In this document: positions 24,901-31,055 of the stretch, one piece after another
Layout of the letters: each line of letters starts with the position of its first letter
Numbering within the stretch: position 1 is the stretch's first letter
NCBI GenBank assembly: GCA_030159075.1
Contig: BROG01000048.1
Span: 744,001-808,000, forward strand
DNA from: Atrina japonica
Taxonomy: Eukaryota; Mollusca; Bivalvia; Pterioida; Pinnidae
Length of the DNA stretch: 64,000 bases
Direction of reading: 5' to 3'
Made by a program: the position numbers and the translations under genes
The notes under the pieces: model-generated
Database searches by the model: none
The model's input: only the letters and a program-made list of their open reading frames with translations
Told to the model about the DNA's origin: nothing

Positions 24901-26519
24901 GCTCTGTCGAACACCAATGTGATAAAACAAGGCAGATTGCTGGACACTGATTGTCATGTCAACAATCACTATGTCCGCATTGTAAAACATGTCCAACACA
25001 CAAGTCTCGCCGAAATCTAGCTTCTGAAAGGGCAAATTTTGCAGCTCTGCACCAACACTGAAATTATAAAGATAATATATTGGTCAGTAGTAATTTTAGA
25101 TTTTAGTAAAATTTAGATCAACTACCATTCACTGAGCTTTAGATACACCTCAGTTGGGCTAATGCTCAGTGAGAGAAGCAGAGAAATGTTCATGTTTTTG
25201 CTCTACCTCAACAGTGAATAACATTCAATAGATTTCCTTATCTGACCTTCCTGAATGTATCTTTCTATCACTTCACTTAATCAACAGTAGCCTCTCTAAT
25301 GAATACTTGCTCAAATCAACCCCAAACTAGCTTAAAGATTAAGGTACATGTAGCTCTATAAAAAAGGTATCCCTTCAAATATGGTTCTGCAAAATTCCAC
25401 CAAAACTTAGTTAATGATCATACTTTTTAAGACATATTGTATTTGTCATGCTTGTCAATTTATCAATACTCTCATATATCATAAAATGACAATACCTCAA
25501 TACTTAGAGAAAAATAGATAATATTTACTTCATGATCATTGCTTTAGGAATATGGACCATAATAGATCTACCTCAGCACTTGAGAGTAGAATGGATTTTA
25601 ATACCTCTGCATCAAAGGTAAGTCCTCCTTACCTCTGCACATAGAATATAGTTCTTCATACCTCATGATCAGCACCCAGGAAAATGTAGGCATCCTGGGT
25701 CAGCACTTTGAGAAGTAAAGAGTGCTATACGCATACCTCAGCATTTACAGAAGTACATGTACATGTATACACCTCTATTCCTCAGTGCTTAGAAAAATAT
25801 ACACCTCTATATGTCAGTACTTCGAGGACTATTGAGTTTCATACTCATACTTCAGCACTTAATGAAGTATACAAATCTATACTTCAACACAGAAATACAT
25901 ACATTACACATCCATACCTCAGCACTTAGAGGAGTATAGATGTCCACACTCATACCTCAGCACTTAAAGAAGTATAGAGCTCGATACCTCAGCATGCAAA
26001 GTATAGTCCTTTGTACCTCAACACCCAGGAAAGTATTAATGACCTACCTGAAGCACATAGACACATATAGAAACCCATGCCTCGGTACACAGAAAATACT
26101 GACCTACATACATGTACATCAGCACTTAGAGGAATATAGACCACAATATATTTTAGAGGAGCATAGACCTCAATACCTCAGCACTTACAGGAGTATAGAC
26201 TTTACATCTCTGCACTTAGAGGAGTATCACCTCTATACCTCAAAAGTTAGAGCAGATATCATTTGCCTTTCACATACTTATAGACACAGTTCAAATGGGT
26301 GATTTTATCTGTTGTTGAAATATAAATGAATCAGTAGATATATATGAAAAGAAATAGAACAAACCTTTGACAAGCACTTTGTATGACACGCAGTGCTTCT
26401 CTACGAGAATCCTGTAGCCCCGCTGTGGTGGTGGCCCCAGCTGTCAATGCTTTGTTATCAGCATTTCTATCACCCTGAACTGCTCTCCCCCAGCTGTCCA
26501 CAATGCACACCACCCTCAT
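592..26519 (-). CDS. MAP3K5/15: ASK-family MAP kinase kinase kinase (MAP3K5/6/15-like), 5' part, 18 exons, continues past left edge
   Basis: This is the gene for an apoptosis signal-regulating kinase, a cytoplasmic MAP3K that in animals senses oxidative and other stress and activates the JNK and p38 pathways. Joined exons (minus strand): 26519-26365, 25057-24835, 23402-23230, 20482-20407, 17556-17464, 16251-16145, 15741-15693, 13286-13165, 13034-12922, 9793-9634, 8563-8482, 6952-6875, 5449-5289, 4319-4224, 3987-3900, 2936-2803, 1954-1827, 695-592. They total 2142 nt, 714 codons, with phase kept at every junction. Recognisable blocks include [19 protein letters not shown] and FYHIGVRQS (thioredoxin-binding region), [12 protein letters not shown] and [11 protein letters not shown] (TRAF-binding/TPR region), [20 protein letters not shown] (start of the PH-like region), then the kinase glycine loop [10 protein letters not shown] at about 606-615, lysine K629 in IAVKEV, and [13 protein letters not shown]. 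The catalytic loop and activation segment are outside the window. The start is the first in-frame ATG; an acceptor-like site lies 9 nt upstream, so earlier exons are possible. Assignment to the ASK family is firm, but 5, 6 and 15 cannot be told apart here. Confidence 0.95.
696..1826 (-). repeat. Intron 17 with 59-66 bp tandem array (about 780-1430)
   Basis: About ten imperfect units share the core GTCTAGGACAAAATATCACA (plus strand), followed by variants of TGAATGGATCAGTCAATATA and a short AT-rich spacer. Units vary from about 59 to 66 bp. Read on the gene strand, each carries an acceptor-like TTTTGTCCTAG. The short open frame across it is a by-product. The array lies 85 bp from the exon 18 acceptor but is not an obvious copy of it. 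Confidence 0.9.
1827..1954 (-). CDS. MAP3K5/15: MAP3K exon 17 (kinase alpha-C helix region)
   Basis: The exon encodes [19 protein letters not shown] and [20 protein letters not shown], matching the alpha-C helix and beta4-5 strands of ASK kinases. The glutamate that pairs with K629 is one of the two in HEEI. The acceptor is TTTTTCAG|AGATG and the donor is GGAG|GTAACT. An open frame on the opposite strand at 1636-1923 is a shadow. Confidence 0.95.
1955..2802. repeat. Intron 16 with dispersed bivalve-type repeat (about 2250-2700)
   Basis: The block begins near GACGGTCACCTGAGCATAAC and ends near AGGTCACCTAGAGCC..TTTGTGACC, so GGTCAC motifs lie at both ends in a partly inverted arrangement. It contains a 14-C run at about 2490 and the phrase TTGGTTCTTGAGAAGAAGTC, typical of an abundant dispersed repeat of bivalve genomes (from memory, not searched). 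No gene is seen in it. Confidence 0.55.
2803..2936 (-). CDS. MAP3K5/15: MAP3K exon 16 (glycine loop and VAIK lysine)
   Basis: The exon encodes [20 protein letters not shown] then [20 protein letters not shown]. It holds the nucleotide-binding glycine loop GRGTYG at 607-612 and the ATP-anchoring lysine K629. The acceptor is TTTTTAG|TTTGAG and the donor is CA|GTAAGG. It leaves two bases that combine with exon 17 to give Q. Confidence 0.96.
2937..3899. other. Intron 15, no feature seen
   Basis: The intron is AT-rich with short A runs. I see no array, no inverted-repeat element and no coding similarity. The 62-codon frame on the minus strand at 3522-3710 has no recognisable content. Confidence 0.6.
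3900..3987 (-). CDS. MAP3K5/15: MAP3K exon 15 (linker before kinase domain)
   Basis: The exon encodes [20 protein letters not shown] and [10 protein letters not shown], corresponding to the FFEMVN segment and acidic linker between the PH-like and kinase domains of ASK proteins. The acceptor is TATTGTAG|TTTTTAC and the donor is GAA|GTGAGT. It ends in phase 0. Confidence 0.93.
4224..4319 (-). CDS. MAP3K5/15: MAP3K exon 14 (PH-like region)
   Basis: The exon encodes [20 protein letters not shown] and [12 protein letters not shown], matching the ASK block with YV..NSDDF..YF. The acceptor is TTTTTCAG|TCTGTAC and the donor is CGATG|GTAAGTG. Confidence 0.94.
4320..5070. other. Intron 13, unremarkable AT-rich part
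   Basis: I see no coding similarity or repeat structure here beyond short A/T runs. The right part of the intron is taken by a SINE-like repeat, listed separately. Confidence 0.5.
5071..5290 (-). mobile_element. tRNA-derived SINE-like repeat ending at the exon 13 donor
   Basis: On the minus strand there is a B-box-like GCAAGTTCGAGCCCCGC at about 5229-5245, and the 3' tail reads GAAAAATTGTTGAGTG then TGACATAAAACA at about 5075-5105. The tail matches the other SINE tails in the window. A clear A box and target duplications were not found. The element runs up to the splice donor of exon 13. Confidence 0.5.
5289..5449 (-). CDS. MAP3K5/15: MAP3K exon 13 (start of PH-like region)
   Basis: The exon encodes [20 protein letters not shown], then [20 protein letters not shown] and [13 protein letters not shown], matching the ASK sequence around VLILEPTKIY and EWNFSASSVRGV. 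The acceptor is TTGACAG|GTGTTAG and the donor is GTCAG|GTAAAC. The plus-strand frame at 5133-5333 is a shadow. Confidence 0.95.
5450..6874. other. Intron 12
   Basis: The left half is AT-rich with many A runs. At about 5990-6180 a GC-richer block starting GGGGCCAGCACCATAAAACT, with a nearby GGGGTACAA motif pair, looks like a dispersed repeat remnant. No termini could be defined. I see no gene. Confidence 0.4.
6875..6952 (-). CDS. MAP3K5/15: MAP3K exon 12
   Basis: The 26 codons include [20 protein letters not shown] and end STYP, matching the ASK FWMDF block. The acceptor is TTTTACAG|CTCTTTG and the donor is TATCCT|GTGAGT. It is phase 0 at both ends. Confidence 0.94.
7190..8481 (-). repeat. 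54-bp tandem array built from the exon 11 donor junction (about 24 copies)
   Basis: On the gene strand each unit contains CCAGTTATTCCAGAGAACAA, then CAG|GTAAGTTACTG and an AT-rich piece GTGTTTATATAGACAA. The first part is the last 23 nt of exon 11 and the rest is the first about 30 nt of intron 11. The true exon 11 end at 8482 is the first copy on the gene strand. Most copies keep a usable GTAAGT or GTAAGG. The 54-bp unit is 18 codons, which explains a spurious 292-codon plus-strand frame at 7675-8553. Confidence 0.95.
8482..8563 (-). CDS. MAP3K5/15: MAP3K exon 11
   Basis: The exon encodes (W)[15 protein letters not shown] then [17 protein letters not shown] is the ASK WYLKS block and REQQ precedes the FWMDF exon. 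The acceptor is TTGTTTTAG|GTATC. The donor CAACAG|GTAAGG is the first of about 24 near-identical donors in the adjoining array. Confidence 0.92.
8760..9000 (-). mobile_element. Possible SINE-like fragment
   Basis: The minus strand carries GGGTCCTGGGTTCAAGTAC, a B-box-like motif, at about 8935-8955. I could not find an A box, a tail or target duplications. It could be chance, and the call is weak. Confidence 0.2.
9634..9793 (-). CDS. MAP3K5/15: MAP3K exon 10 (TPR region)
   Basis: The exon encodes [20 protein letters not shown], then [20 protein letters not shown] and [13 protein letters not shown]. It matches the ASK block with LLGKKG, YWEV and ASEKLFKL. The acceptor is CTACTATAG|GG and the donor is TCCTG|GTAAAC. 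Confidence 0.96.
9794..9912 (-). repeat. 40-bp duplication of the exon 10 acceptor (2-3 copies)
   Basis: The last 40 bp of intron 10 on the gene strand (TTGATGTCAACTATTTTTCT, then ACTATAG|GGTTG) recurs directly upstream as TTGATGTAAACACTATTTCT then ACTTCAG|GGTTG. A third, more diverged copy follows. The duplicated piece includes the AG and the first exon bases. Confidence 0.85.
9913..10240. repeat. 22-bp minisatellite
   Basis: About 14 units of AACAGATACACAACCTCACA plus two bases, with changes such as TTACAAC and CAAAGC. The array lies between the exon 10 acceptor duplication and the pogo-like transposon. The 85-codon frame across it has no meaning. Confidence 0.93.
10279..12875 (+). mobile_element. 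pogo/Tigger-like DNA transposon in intron 9
   Basis: The 2597-bp element has terminal inverted repeats CAGTCAACTCTTGTTATAAC plus AGC, 23 bp and identical at both ends, flanked by TA on each side (10277-10278 and 12876-12877). Subterminal TGATATAACAGCA motifs recur near both ends. It carries one decayed transposase gene. Intact termini with a broken gene suggest it could still be moved by an enzyme supplied in trans. Its right end is 46 bp from the exon 9 donor. Confidence 0.95.
10749..12239 (+). pseudogene. pogo/Tigger-like transposase, decayed
   Basis: The frame is broken by several stops and frameshifts. A CENP-B-like DNA-binding region lies around 10887-11114 ([24 protein letters not shown]). 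The DDE nuclease domain follows: [11 protein letters not shown] at about 11266-11300, [17 protein letters not shown] at about 11358-11410, [12 protein letters not shown] at about 11580-11620 and [13 protein letters not shown] at about 11674-11712. The three acidic positions appear as D in DETG, D in PDN and D in PMDAG. The acidic C-terminal part is an open frame at 11796-12239. One stop follows LSYR and another follows FRRMLV. It is not a host gene. Confidence 0.92.
12922..13034 (-). CDS. MAP3K5/15: MAP3K exon 9 (TPR region)
   Basis: The exon encodes [20 protein letters not shown] then [18 protein letters not shown], matching the ASK WFKKAFE..NYAVLLLAAG..F..S.ELR block. The acceptor is AATTTCAG|GTACAG and the donor is GATAG|GTAATAC. 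Confidence 0.95.
13165..13286 (-). CDS. MAP3K5/15: MAP3K exon 8 (TPR region)
   Basis: The exon encodes [20 protein letters not shown] then [20 protein letters not shown], matching the ASK DMYCLVGRIYKDMF block. The acceptor is TTTTGTTGTAG|GCTAT and the donor is GAATG|GTAAAC. Confidence 0.95.
13298..14175 (-). repeat. 40-44 bp array derived from the exon 8 acceptor region (about 21 copies)
   Basis: On the gene strand the unit reads GACTATTTGTACTTTGTTGT, then GTCTGATATTATAGAATTCT. The real intron end reads GACTATTTGTATTTTGTTGT then AG|GCTATAAGAGTTAC, so the polypyrimidine-like part is shared and the TATAG part is a diverged form of the junction. Some units have an extra AAAT (44 bp). The array ends about 12 bp upstream of the real acceptor. 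Confidence 0.88.
14362..15674 (+). mobile_element. hAT-like DNA transposon remnant in intron 7
   Basis: The termini are CAGGGCTCTACG and, inverted, CAGGGCTCTAAG, flanked by CTGAG on both sides (14357-14361, 15675-15679). Subterminal ACTCGCCATTT occurs in inverted copies near both ends. CAGGG termini are typical of hAT elements. The 5-bp flank is shorter than the usual 8 bp, so the class is not certain. The right end is 18 bp from the exon 7 donor. Confidence 0.7.
14869..15042 (+). pseudogene. Short basic reading frame inside the hAT-like element
   Basis: A 57-codon frame starts [17 protein letters not shown], with a basic nuclear-localisation-like KRKR, and ends [18 protein letters not shown]. 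The sequence at its end, CGAAT|GTAAGC, could be a splice donor, so this may be the first exon of a transposon protein whose remainder is lost. I recognise no domain. Confidence 0.4.
15693..15741 (-). CDS. MAP3K5/15: MAP3K exon 7 (49 nt)
   Basis: The exon encodes R then [16 protein letters not shown], matching the ASK RRNLPGDRAKALDIM block. The acceptor is CTTATTTTCAG|GAGG and the donor is TTGGAG|GTGAG. It is a small exon, squeezed between a GATA microsatellite and a transposon. Confidence 0.93.
15811..16012. repeat. GATA microsatellite with GACA variants
   Basis: Perfect runs of GATA are interrupted by GACA, GGACAGACAAACA and, at the right, GGGTAGGTGGGTGGG. The array lies in intron 6. The minus-strand 90-codon frame rich in LSIYLSIY is a translation of the repeat. 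Confidence 0.95.
16145..16251 (-). CDS. MAP3K5/15: MAP3K exon 6
   Basis: The exon encodes [20 protein letters not shown] then [15 protein letters not shown], matching the ASK DYDSIVKLVETLEKLP..FHYAFALNR block. The acceptor is CTGTTACAG|AACTAC and the donor is AATAG|GTGAGA. Confidence 0.96.
16252..16750. other. Intron 5, left part, no feature seen
   Basis: The stretch is AT-rich with runs of A and T. The minus-strand open frame at 16141-16521 reads through exon 6 into intron and only its last part is real. Confidence 0.5.
16750..17463 (-). repeat. 51-bp tandem array built from the exon 5 donor junction (about 14 copies)
   Basis: On the gene strand the unit is AAACCTCCTGATATCCTTCA, then GAGAGACACAG|GTATGTA, then a short AATGTATGTTAC piece. 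The first part copies the last about 30 nt of exon 5 (codons for [10 protein letters not shown]) and the rest copies the intron start. The real donor is the first copy. Some copies read CTCTAG for CTTCAG, which makes an acceptor-like site 10 nt before each donor. The 51-bp unit (17 codons) explains the open frames at 16747-17257. Confidence 0.95.
17464..17556 (-). CDS. MAP3K5/15: MAP3K exon 5
   Basis: The exon encodes [20 protein letters not shown] then [11 protein letters not shown], matching the ASK ELARIRQRVDN..TADIVINLLLSYRDIQ block. The acceptor is TTGAATCAG|GTTCTG and the donor is ACACAG|GTATGT. It is phase 0 at both ends, 31 codons. Confidence 0.96.
17969..18180. mobile_element. MITE-like foldback insertion within a tandem duplication
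   Basis: The insert is flanked by AATG at 17965-17968 and 18181-18184. Inside, TGGGACCAGTAGCTGGCTA on the left is inverted as TGGGACCAGTAGCCAGCTA on the right. It splits the second copy of a diverged duplication: 17819-17940 (ACACTGAGGAGTAAAGGAGC..) resembles 17941-17968 plus 18181-18250. The family is unknown. Confidence 0.6.
18365..19132. mobile_element. TA-flanked MITE (pogo-like termini)
   Basis: The 768-bp element starts CAGGTGACTCTCAATACCTC and ends with the inverse of CAGATGACTGTCAATGACTC, with TA at 18363-18364 and 19133-19134. The interior repeats variants of TCGAGGTTTCAA and CGAAACCTC. It has no coding capacity. The CAG start and TA target are as in the pogo element of this window, but the inner sequence differs. 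Confidence 0.8.
19135..20406. other. Intron 4, right-hand unique part
   Basis: The stretch is mostly AT-rich unique sequence. At about 19800-20010 the motif AGGTCCTGCCA (with GTCCTGC variants) recurs three or four times, once next to an inverted GCAGGAC, which may be a small foldback element. No gene is recognised. Confidence 0.35.
20407..20482 (-). CDS. MAP3K5/15: MAP3K exon 4
   Basis: The exon encodes [20 protein letters not shown] then GDELVK, matching the ASK FRESILNDIRKARNLYTGKEL block. The acceptor is TTCTGTTTACAG|AGCAC and the donor is GTCAAG|GTTTGT. Confidence 0.95.
20511..22540 (-). repeat. 53-bp tandem array resembling the exon 4 acceptor (about 38 copies)
   Basis: On the gene strand the unit reads CTACATGAACTACTCTTACA, then GTGATCTGTTTTAG|AGTGC and TAGAAGGCATTGAT. 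The real junction reads CTATATGAACTACCTTTATT, then TCACCTTTTCTGTTTACAG|AGCAC. The match covers the upstream motif, the CTGTTTWAG acceptor and the first exon bases. Several units are shortened. The array lies directly upstream of the real acceptor. Confidence 0.93.
22750..23100. repeat. Degenerate repeat around AGCCACCAGACTT
   Basis: Many diverged short units of the type TTAGCCACCAGACTTCATCC and AGTAGACTTTAGCCATC fill this part of intron 3. There is no fixed period. It merges into the exon 3 donor duplication on the right. Confidence 0.75.
23119..23230 (-). repeat. 53-bp duplication of the exon 3 donor region (2 copies)
   Basis: The first 50 or so bases of intron 3, GTAAGAAATGAATAAGTTAT then GATGAGTGGTGGAAGTCTGA, are repeated 59 bp further into the intron as AAGTAAGAAATTAATAAG and so on. 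The donor GTAAGAA is kept in both copies. Confidence 0.9.
23230..23402 (-). CDS. MAP3K5/15: MAP3K exon 3
   Basis: The exon encodes [20 protein letters not shown], then [20 protein letters not shown] and [17 protein letters not shown]. It continues directly from exon 2 in phase 0 and corresponds to the rest of the N-terminal regulatory region. The acceptor is TTGTTTTAG|TTGTC and the donor is AACAA|GTAAGAA. Confidence 0.92.
24118..24480 (+). mobile_element. Dispersed repeat, copy A of the Harbinger-like family
   Basis: The segment CGCTGATTGGTTGATCATAA..CCAATCAGTGAAC..GACGATGGATTTATAAAT matches blocks at 46360-46610 and 60130-60310. It keeps the inverted ATTGG/CCAAT pair but not the MxQHLATK reading frame. 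Termini were not found. Confidence 0.7.
24835..25057 (-). CDS. MAP3K5/15: MAP3K exon 2 (thioredoxin-binding region)
   Basis: The exon encodes [20 protein letters not shown], then [40 protein letters not shown] and [14 protein letters not shown]. It is the most conserved N-terminal ASK block (KLDFGET, FYNADI, FYHLGVRES). The acceptor is TAATTTCAG|TGTTGG and the donor is CTAAGG|GTAAGA. Confidence 0.97.
25560..26265. repeat. Degenerate 36-42 bp array in intron 1
   Basis: Loose units share ATACCTCAGCACTTAGAGGA and GTATAGACCTC, with many changes. Read on the gene strand, many units contain a donor-like CTGAG|GTATG. I could not match the unit to a neighbouring real splice site. Confidence 0.8.
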
Positions 26520-26528
26520 GGTTCCACT
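26365..26528 (-). CDS. MAP3K5/15: MAP3K first visible coding exon
   Basis: From the ATG at 26519 it encodes [20 protein letters not shown], then [20 protein letters not shown] and [11 protein letters not shown], lining up with the ASK VAYVINEAS..EALQSLREACE block. The donor is CAAAG|GTTTGT. The bases TATTCCAG just before 26528 look like an acceptor, so this may be an internal exon whose upstream partner is untranslated or encodes a short extra N-terminus. I could not find that exon between 26.5 and 34 kb. Confidence 0.9.
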
Positions 26529-26920
26529 CTGGAATATAACAATGTACTACATGTATACTTTTAAACTTATCAGAAATATAACAATGTACTACATGTATAC
26601 TTTTATACTTATCAGAAATGAGAATTAACAGTAGTTTATAAGAGATAATGACATCTAAAGATTCATAGAACTACCTAATAAAGTCATTTCATTACAGATA
26701 TATGCAAAGTATTATAAGGAAATGGGGGAAAACTAATTACAATACCTAGAAATATTAACACAGGATAATGAATCAATTTAAGAACAGTATCCAACAAAAT
26801 AAAGCAACCCAAAAGCTTTTTATATGAAATAACAAAAATAAAGCACTGAGCCAAAAACAATTTACTTAGAAGCAAAGAAATCACTGATCAAAACTTCTTG
26901 ATAGAATTTTTTTTTTCACT

Positions 26921-26995
26921 TTTGTATTGTGTTTAACGCCACCCTCAATCATTTTTCAGTTAAATTGGAGGCGGCCAGTTTTTAATAGAAGTTAT
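26921..26995 (-). mobile_element. SINE 3' fragment
   Basis: On the minus strand CTGAAAAATGATTGAGGGTG is followed by GCGTTAAACACAATAC, the same tail type as the SINE at 32964-33247 and the SINE-like repeat at 5071. The tRNA-like head is not visible. Confidence 0.6.
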
Positions 26996-27480
26996 ATCTA
27001 GGTCAAATGACACATTTCTCTGCATTTTCCAGGAACAAATGTCAAACACAATCAATGACAATAATATAAACTATTCATATTTTGCTATGGCAAGTTCTTT
27101 ATTTTGGTAAGTACTGTACATCTACATTTAGTCAAACAAATAAAGATATCTGTTTTAGTCATCAAATAATTAGAAAAGCAATAGTTCTGGGTATTGACTT
27201 TATATACTTAATGTGCTTGTAATATTTTCCATACACGTATCTTAGTATAAGCACGGAAATTCAGAAATACATTCTTTTAAAAGTTGAATTCACAAACAAT
27301 GATGAAATGAGATTTAACCATTAAAACCATTGTACTTCTGTGTTACTTTACATAAATTTACTGTAGATTACAAAGAAATGCATGTTACGATGCAGGAAGT
27401 CATGATTTTACACAGTTCTAACACGAACTGAAAAAAGTAAAAGAAAAAACGTTTTTTGTGTAAATCAAATTCCTCATTAA

Positions 27481-27650
27481 TACTGTATACCTGGAAATGT
27501 TTGCCCTCGGTTAATTTTGCCCCTTTTCAACAGAAAACATATTCACCCTGTCTTAAGCGAAATTTTCAAGTTAAAATTGCCTTCTCATCTAAGGGCAAAA
27601 ATGGCAAAAACTGACTGAAATTTCCTGTGATACAAAAGTGTATTTAAATC
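27481..27650 (+). mobile_element. Dispersed repeat with GTATACCTGGAAATG start
   Basis: It begins ACTGTATACCTGGAAATG and contains CATCTAAGGGCAAAAATGGC near its end. A related block at 53060-53305 carries CATCTAAGAACAAAAATGGC and ends ATCCAGGTATAC. The two look like members of one MITE-like family. Termini are not exact. Confidence 0.45.
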
Positions 27651-27929
27651 TTTCATTCCCTTGTACATTGTATCTTAATGGTATGATCTATTTTGTTGTT
27701 GTACATAGGCCAGAATATTACTGTATGTAGGAGAAAAGAAAAGGGTTAATTCATGAAAAAAAAAGAAAAGAACAGCACCCTTTAAAAGAATTTCAAAAGC
27801 TTCCACTTATTTTTTTTCATCATAAATGTTTTCTATTACCAGTAATTTAAGTTTAATATAAGTTTGTTAATGCTTGAATAAAATTTTGATTAGACTGACT
27901 GACAATCAGTATATGAGAACTTTTAAACA

Positions 27930-28490
27930 ACAATGTATCATGTAGTGAGAACATCAGTCTAGTTTCATTATCAATAGTGAGAATATCAGGCTAGTTTCAC
28001 TATCCATAGTGAGAACATCATTCTAGTCTCACTCTTAATACAGCATTAATATCAATGAAGCATGTAGTGAGAACATCAATCTAGTTTCACCCTTAATACA
28101 GCATTAATATCAATATAAAATGTAGAGAGATTATCATTCTAATATCACTCTTAATACAGCATTAATATCAATGTAGCATGTAGTGAGAACATCAATCTAG
28201 TCTCATCCTTAATACAGCATTAATATCAATATAAAATGTAGAGAGATTATCATTCTAGTCTCACTCTTAATACAGCATTAATATCAATGTAGCATGTAGT
28301 GAGAACATCAATCTAGTCTCATTCTTAATATAGCATTAATATCAATGTAGCATGTAGTGAGAACATCAATCTAGTCTCATTCTTAATATAGCATTGATAT
28401 CAATATAACATGTAGTGAGAACAAAAGTCTAGTCGCACTTTTAATACAGCATTGATATCAATATAAAATGTAGTGAGAACATTTTTATCA
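27930..28490. repeat. 58-bp minisatellite (about 9 copies)
   Basis: The unit is TAGTGAGAACATCAATCTAG, then TCTCATTCTTAATACAGCAT and TAATATCAATGTAGCATG, with local changes. It lies upstream of the first visible MAP3K coding exon, probably in a 5' intron. Confidence 0.92.
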
Positions 28491-29220
28491 ATTAGGAAAA
28501 ATATGAATGTTGGCCATAATTAAACTGATTCCCAATCCCACTGATACATGTACTTTTTTGTATAAAGCAACATATAGAATTGGTTAAGAATTGAGGAAAG
28601 AAAATCCAATTATTTGATAGATACCACAATGTTGCTGACTGTCAATTGGACAGATAAAAAATGATATGTTGTACCCCAAATCTTCAATCTCAGGGGCATA
28701 AAAGTAAAAATAGACATGATGAAATACACAATAGACATATATAAAACAACATCTGGCCAAAAAATAAAATAAAACAGATTTGTTTGATGTGACACAACCA
28801 AACCACCTATAACTTTTTTCAAGGCAGTTTAACCCATTTATTTTATTTTTCTTATCAAAAATCTTAAATTTTGCCCAATTTACATACATGTATAAAAATA
28901 GGCAAAAGACTGCCTTCCAACCAACTCGCTTCTAAAATTATTGGTTGAGACACATCAAACATATCTTTTTTTAAAAATGACCTCATGCAAATCCTCCTTC
29001 ACATTTTAAGTGCTGTGAGAAAGCTTTAGAAGTTACAAAAAATTTAGCCATGATAAAGAGGCACATTGACTTTATGTCAAAAACAACACTTTAAGGGCAT
29101 ACAGGTTAAACATAAAATTTGCACTGCTCTGATTTCATGCTTTAATATAACTCTAATATGTTTGTGTCTAAATCTAGCCTGTCACACGTTATGACTTAGT
29201 TATGACTAGCTGTGTTTGTA

Positions 29221-29344
29221 GACATATGTCAAATAATCTTGGTAGATCTATTCTGTACATGTACAGGACGGTAGACAACTCAGACATATGTCAAATAATC
29301 TTGGTAGATCTATTCTGTACATGTACAGGATGGTAGACAACTCA
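29221..29344. repeat. 62-bp direct duplication
   Basis: Two nearly identical copies start GACATATGTCAAATAATCTT and end GTAGACAACTCA, differing at one base (GGACGG against GGATGG). Confidence 0.93.
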
Positions 29345-29558
29345 GACACACAGGTTTTCTCCGGGCACTCCAATACCCTCCAACAGCAAATCACCCCTTC
29401 ACCCCCGCACACAAACATCAGAACCATGGAAAGATATTTAAAGAAGTTGCTTTAACTTGTTTGCCAATCGTTGTAAAATGAAGTTTAATTTACATGTACC
29501 TGTATACATTTATCATTTTGGGGTCAAACAAAAATATGTGTTTCAAAGCCTATATGTA

Positions 29559-30235
29559 CAGTCAACTCCACTTGTAACGAAACAGAAGGGAGAAAGATTT
29601 ATATCTCGTTATAACCGGAATTTGTTATACGGAATGAGGTTAGATTACAGGTTATATTGATTGATAACCATTTGTGCAAGGTAACTTAATTATGCAACGT
29701 TGAATCATGTATCTCAAAATGACATCCAAGCCAAGAGTTTATATTACAGTCAATTTAATCCTATTAAAAGTTAAGTTTACTTCAAAAGAAATTATACAGT
29801 TTGAACAAAAAAACAATAGATAGATATCATAAGTCTTGTTTGTAAAACACCTCGTTATACAGCACTAAAACTACATGACGAAACCGCCATTGGGACAATT
29901 TATAAGCTAGTCACATGCAATATCTCGTTATATTTATCTCGTTATAGGTGTTCAGATTTATACAGAATTGAATAGTAAATGCAAAGGGAATAGAGATATT
30001 CTCGTTATAAACAGAATCTCTTTATAAGTGATCTTGTTGTAAGTGATCTCGTTGTAAGTGATCTCGTTATAAGTGATCTCAATATAAGTGATCTCGTTAT
30101 AAGTGATCTCGTTATAAGTGATCTCGTTGTAAGTGATCTCGTTGTAAGTGATCTCATAATAAGTTATCTCGTTATAAGTGATCTCGTTACAAGTGATCTC
30201 GTTATAAGTGATCTCGTTATAAGTGGAGATGACTG
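29559..30235. mobile_element. TA-flanked MITE with an internal 15-bp array
   Basis: It starts CAGTCAACTCCACTTGTAAC and ends with the inverse of CAGTCATCTCCACTTATAAC, with TA at 29557-29558 and 30236-30237. From about 30010 to 30225 about 13 units of GTGATCTCGTTATAA lie next to the right terminus, whose own sequence TCTCGTTATAAGTG is one unit. It has no coding capacity. Confidence 0.88.
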
Positions 30236-31055
30236 TATATAACTATCAAATGTCAATCAAATTTGAAAATATGGTACATGTAGGTAAGCAGGAACTATAG
30301 GATGTTTTTTTAATTAAAATTGTGGTTTATTCAATTTATTAAAGTACATATTTTTAAAATGAGTTTTATATCTAAATATAAAATTAAAGTTACATGTACT
30401 TAAATAATACCAATTTGAAATCAGTGGTAATTTTTTCTTTTTAATTAAGACGTTTTCAACAGACCAAACTGTATTGTTTATCCCATTTGCAGGGAAAAGC
30501 TGAGGTTAAAATAAAACATCAGGAATAGTACAGTTTTAGGTGACAAGATTGAAGAAACATATATATTTTTCTGTTTGACCTATTTAAATGATATACATGT
30601 CAGAAAAAGTACATGTAGATGAAAATGTATAGAACTATTAAATGTCATTGTATATAACAATTAAATGTTGATCAAATTTGGAAATATGGTACATGTAGGT
30701 ATGCAGGAACCATAGAATATTTTTTTAATTAAAATTGTGGTTTATTCAATTTATTAAAGTACACATTTTTTAAATGAGTTTTATATCTAAATATAAAATT
30801 AAAGTTACATGTACTTAAATAATACCAATTTGAAATCAGTGGTAATTTTTTCTCTTTAATTAAGACGTTTTCAACAGACCAAACTGTATTGTTTCTCAGA
30901 TTTGCAGGGAAAAGCTGAGGTTAACAAAAAACATCAGGAATATTACAGTTTTGGGTGACGAGATTGAAGAAACATATATATTTTTCTGTTTGACCTATTT
31001 AAATGGTTGACCTATTTAACATGTCATAAAAAGTGCACGTACATCCAAATGTATA
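30236..31055. repeat. Tandem duplication of about 415 bp
   Basis: Copy 1 is about 30236-30650 and copy 2 about 30651-31055. Shared landmarks are ATATGGTACATGTAGGTA, AATTAAAATTGTGGTTTATT and CAGGGAAAAGCTGAGGTTAA. The first copy begins exactly at the right end of the MITE. Copies differ at scattered bases and a small insertion repeating GACCTATTTAA in copy 2. Confidence 0.92.

Noticed and set aside
24766..25035. 89-codon minus-strand frame as a complete small gene
   Set aside because: It is MAP3K exon 2 read past its donor; splice sites at 24835 and 25057 and homology define the real limits.
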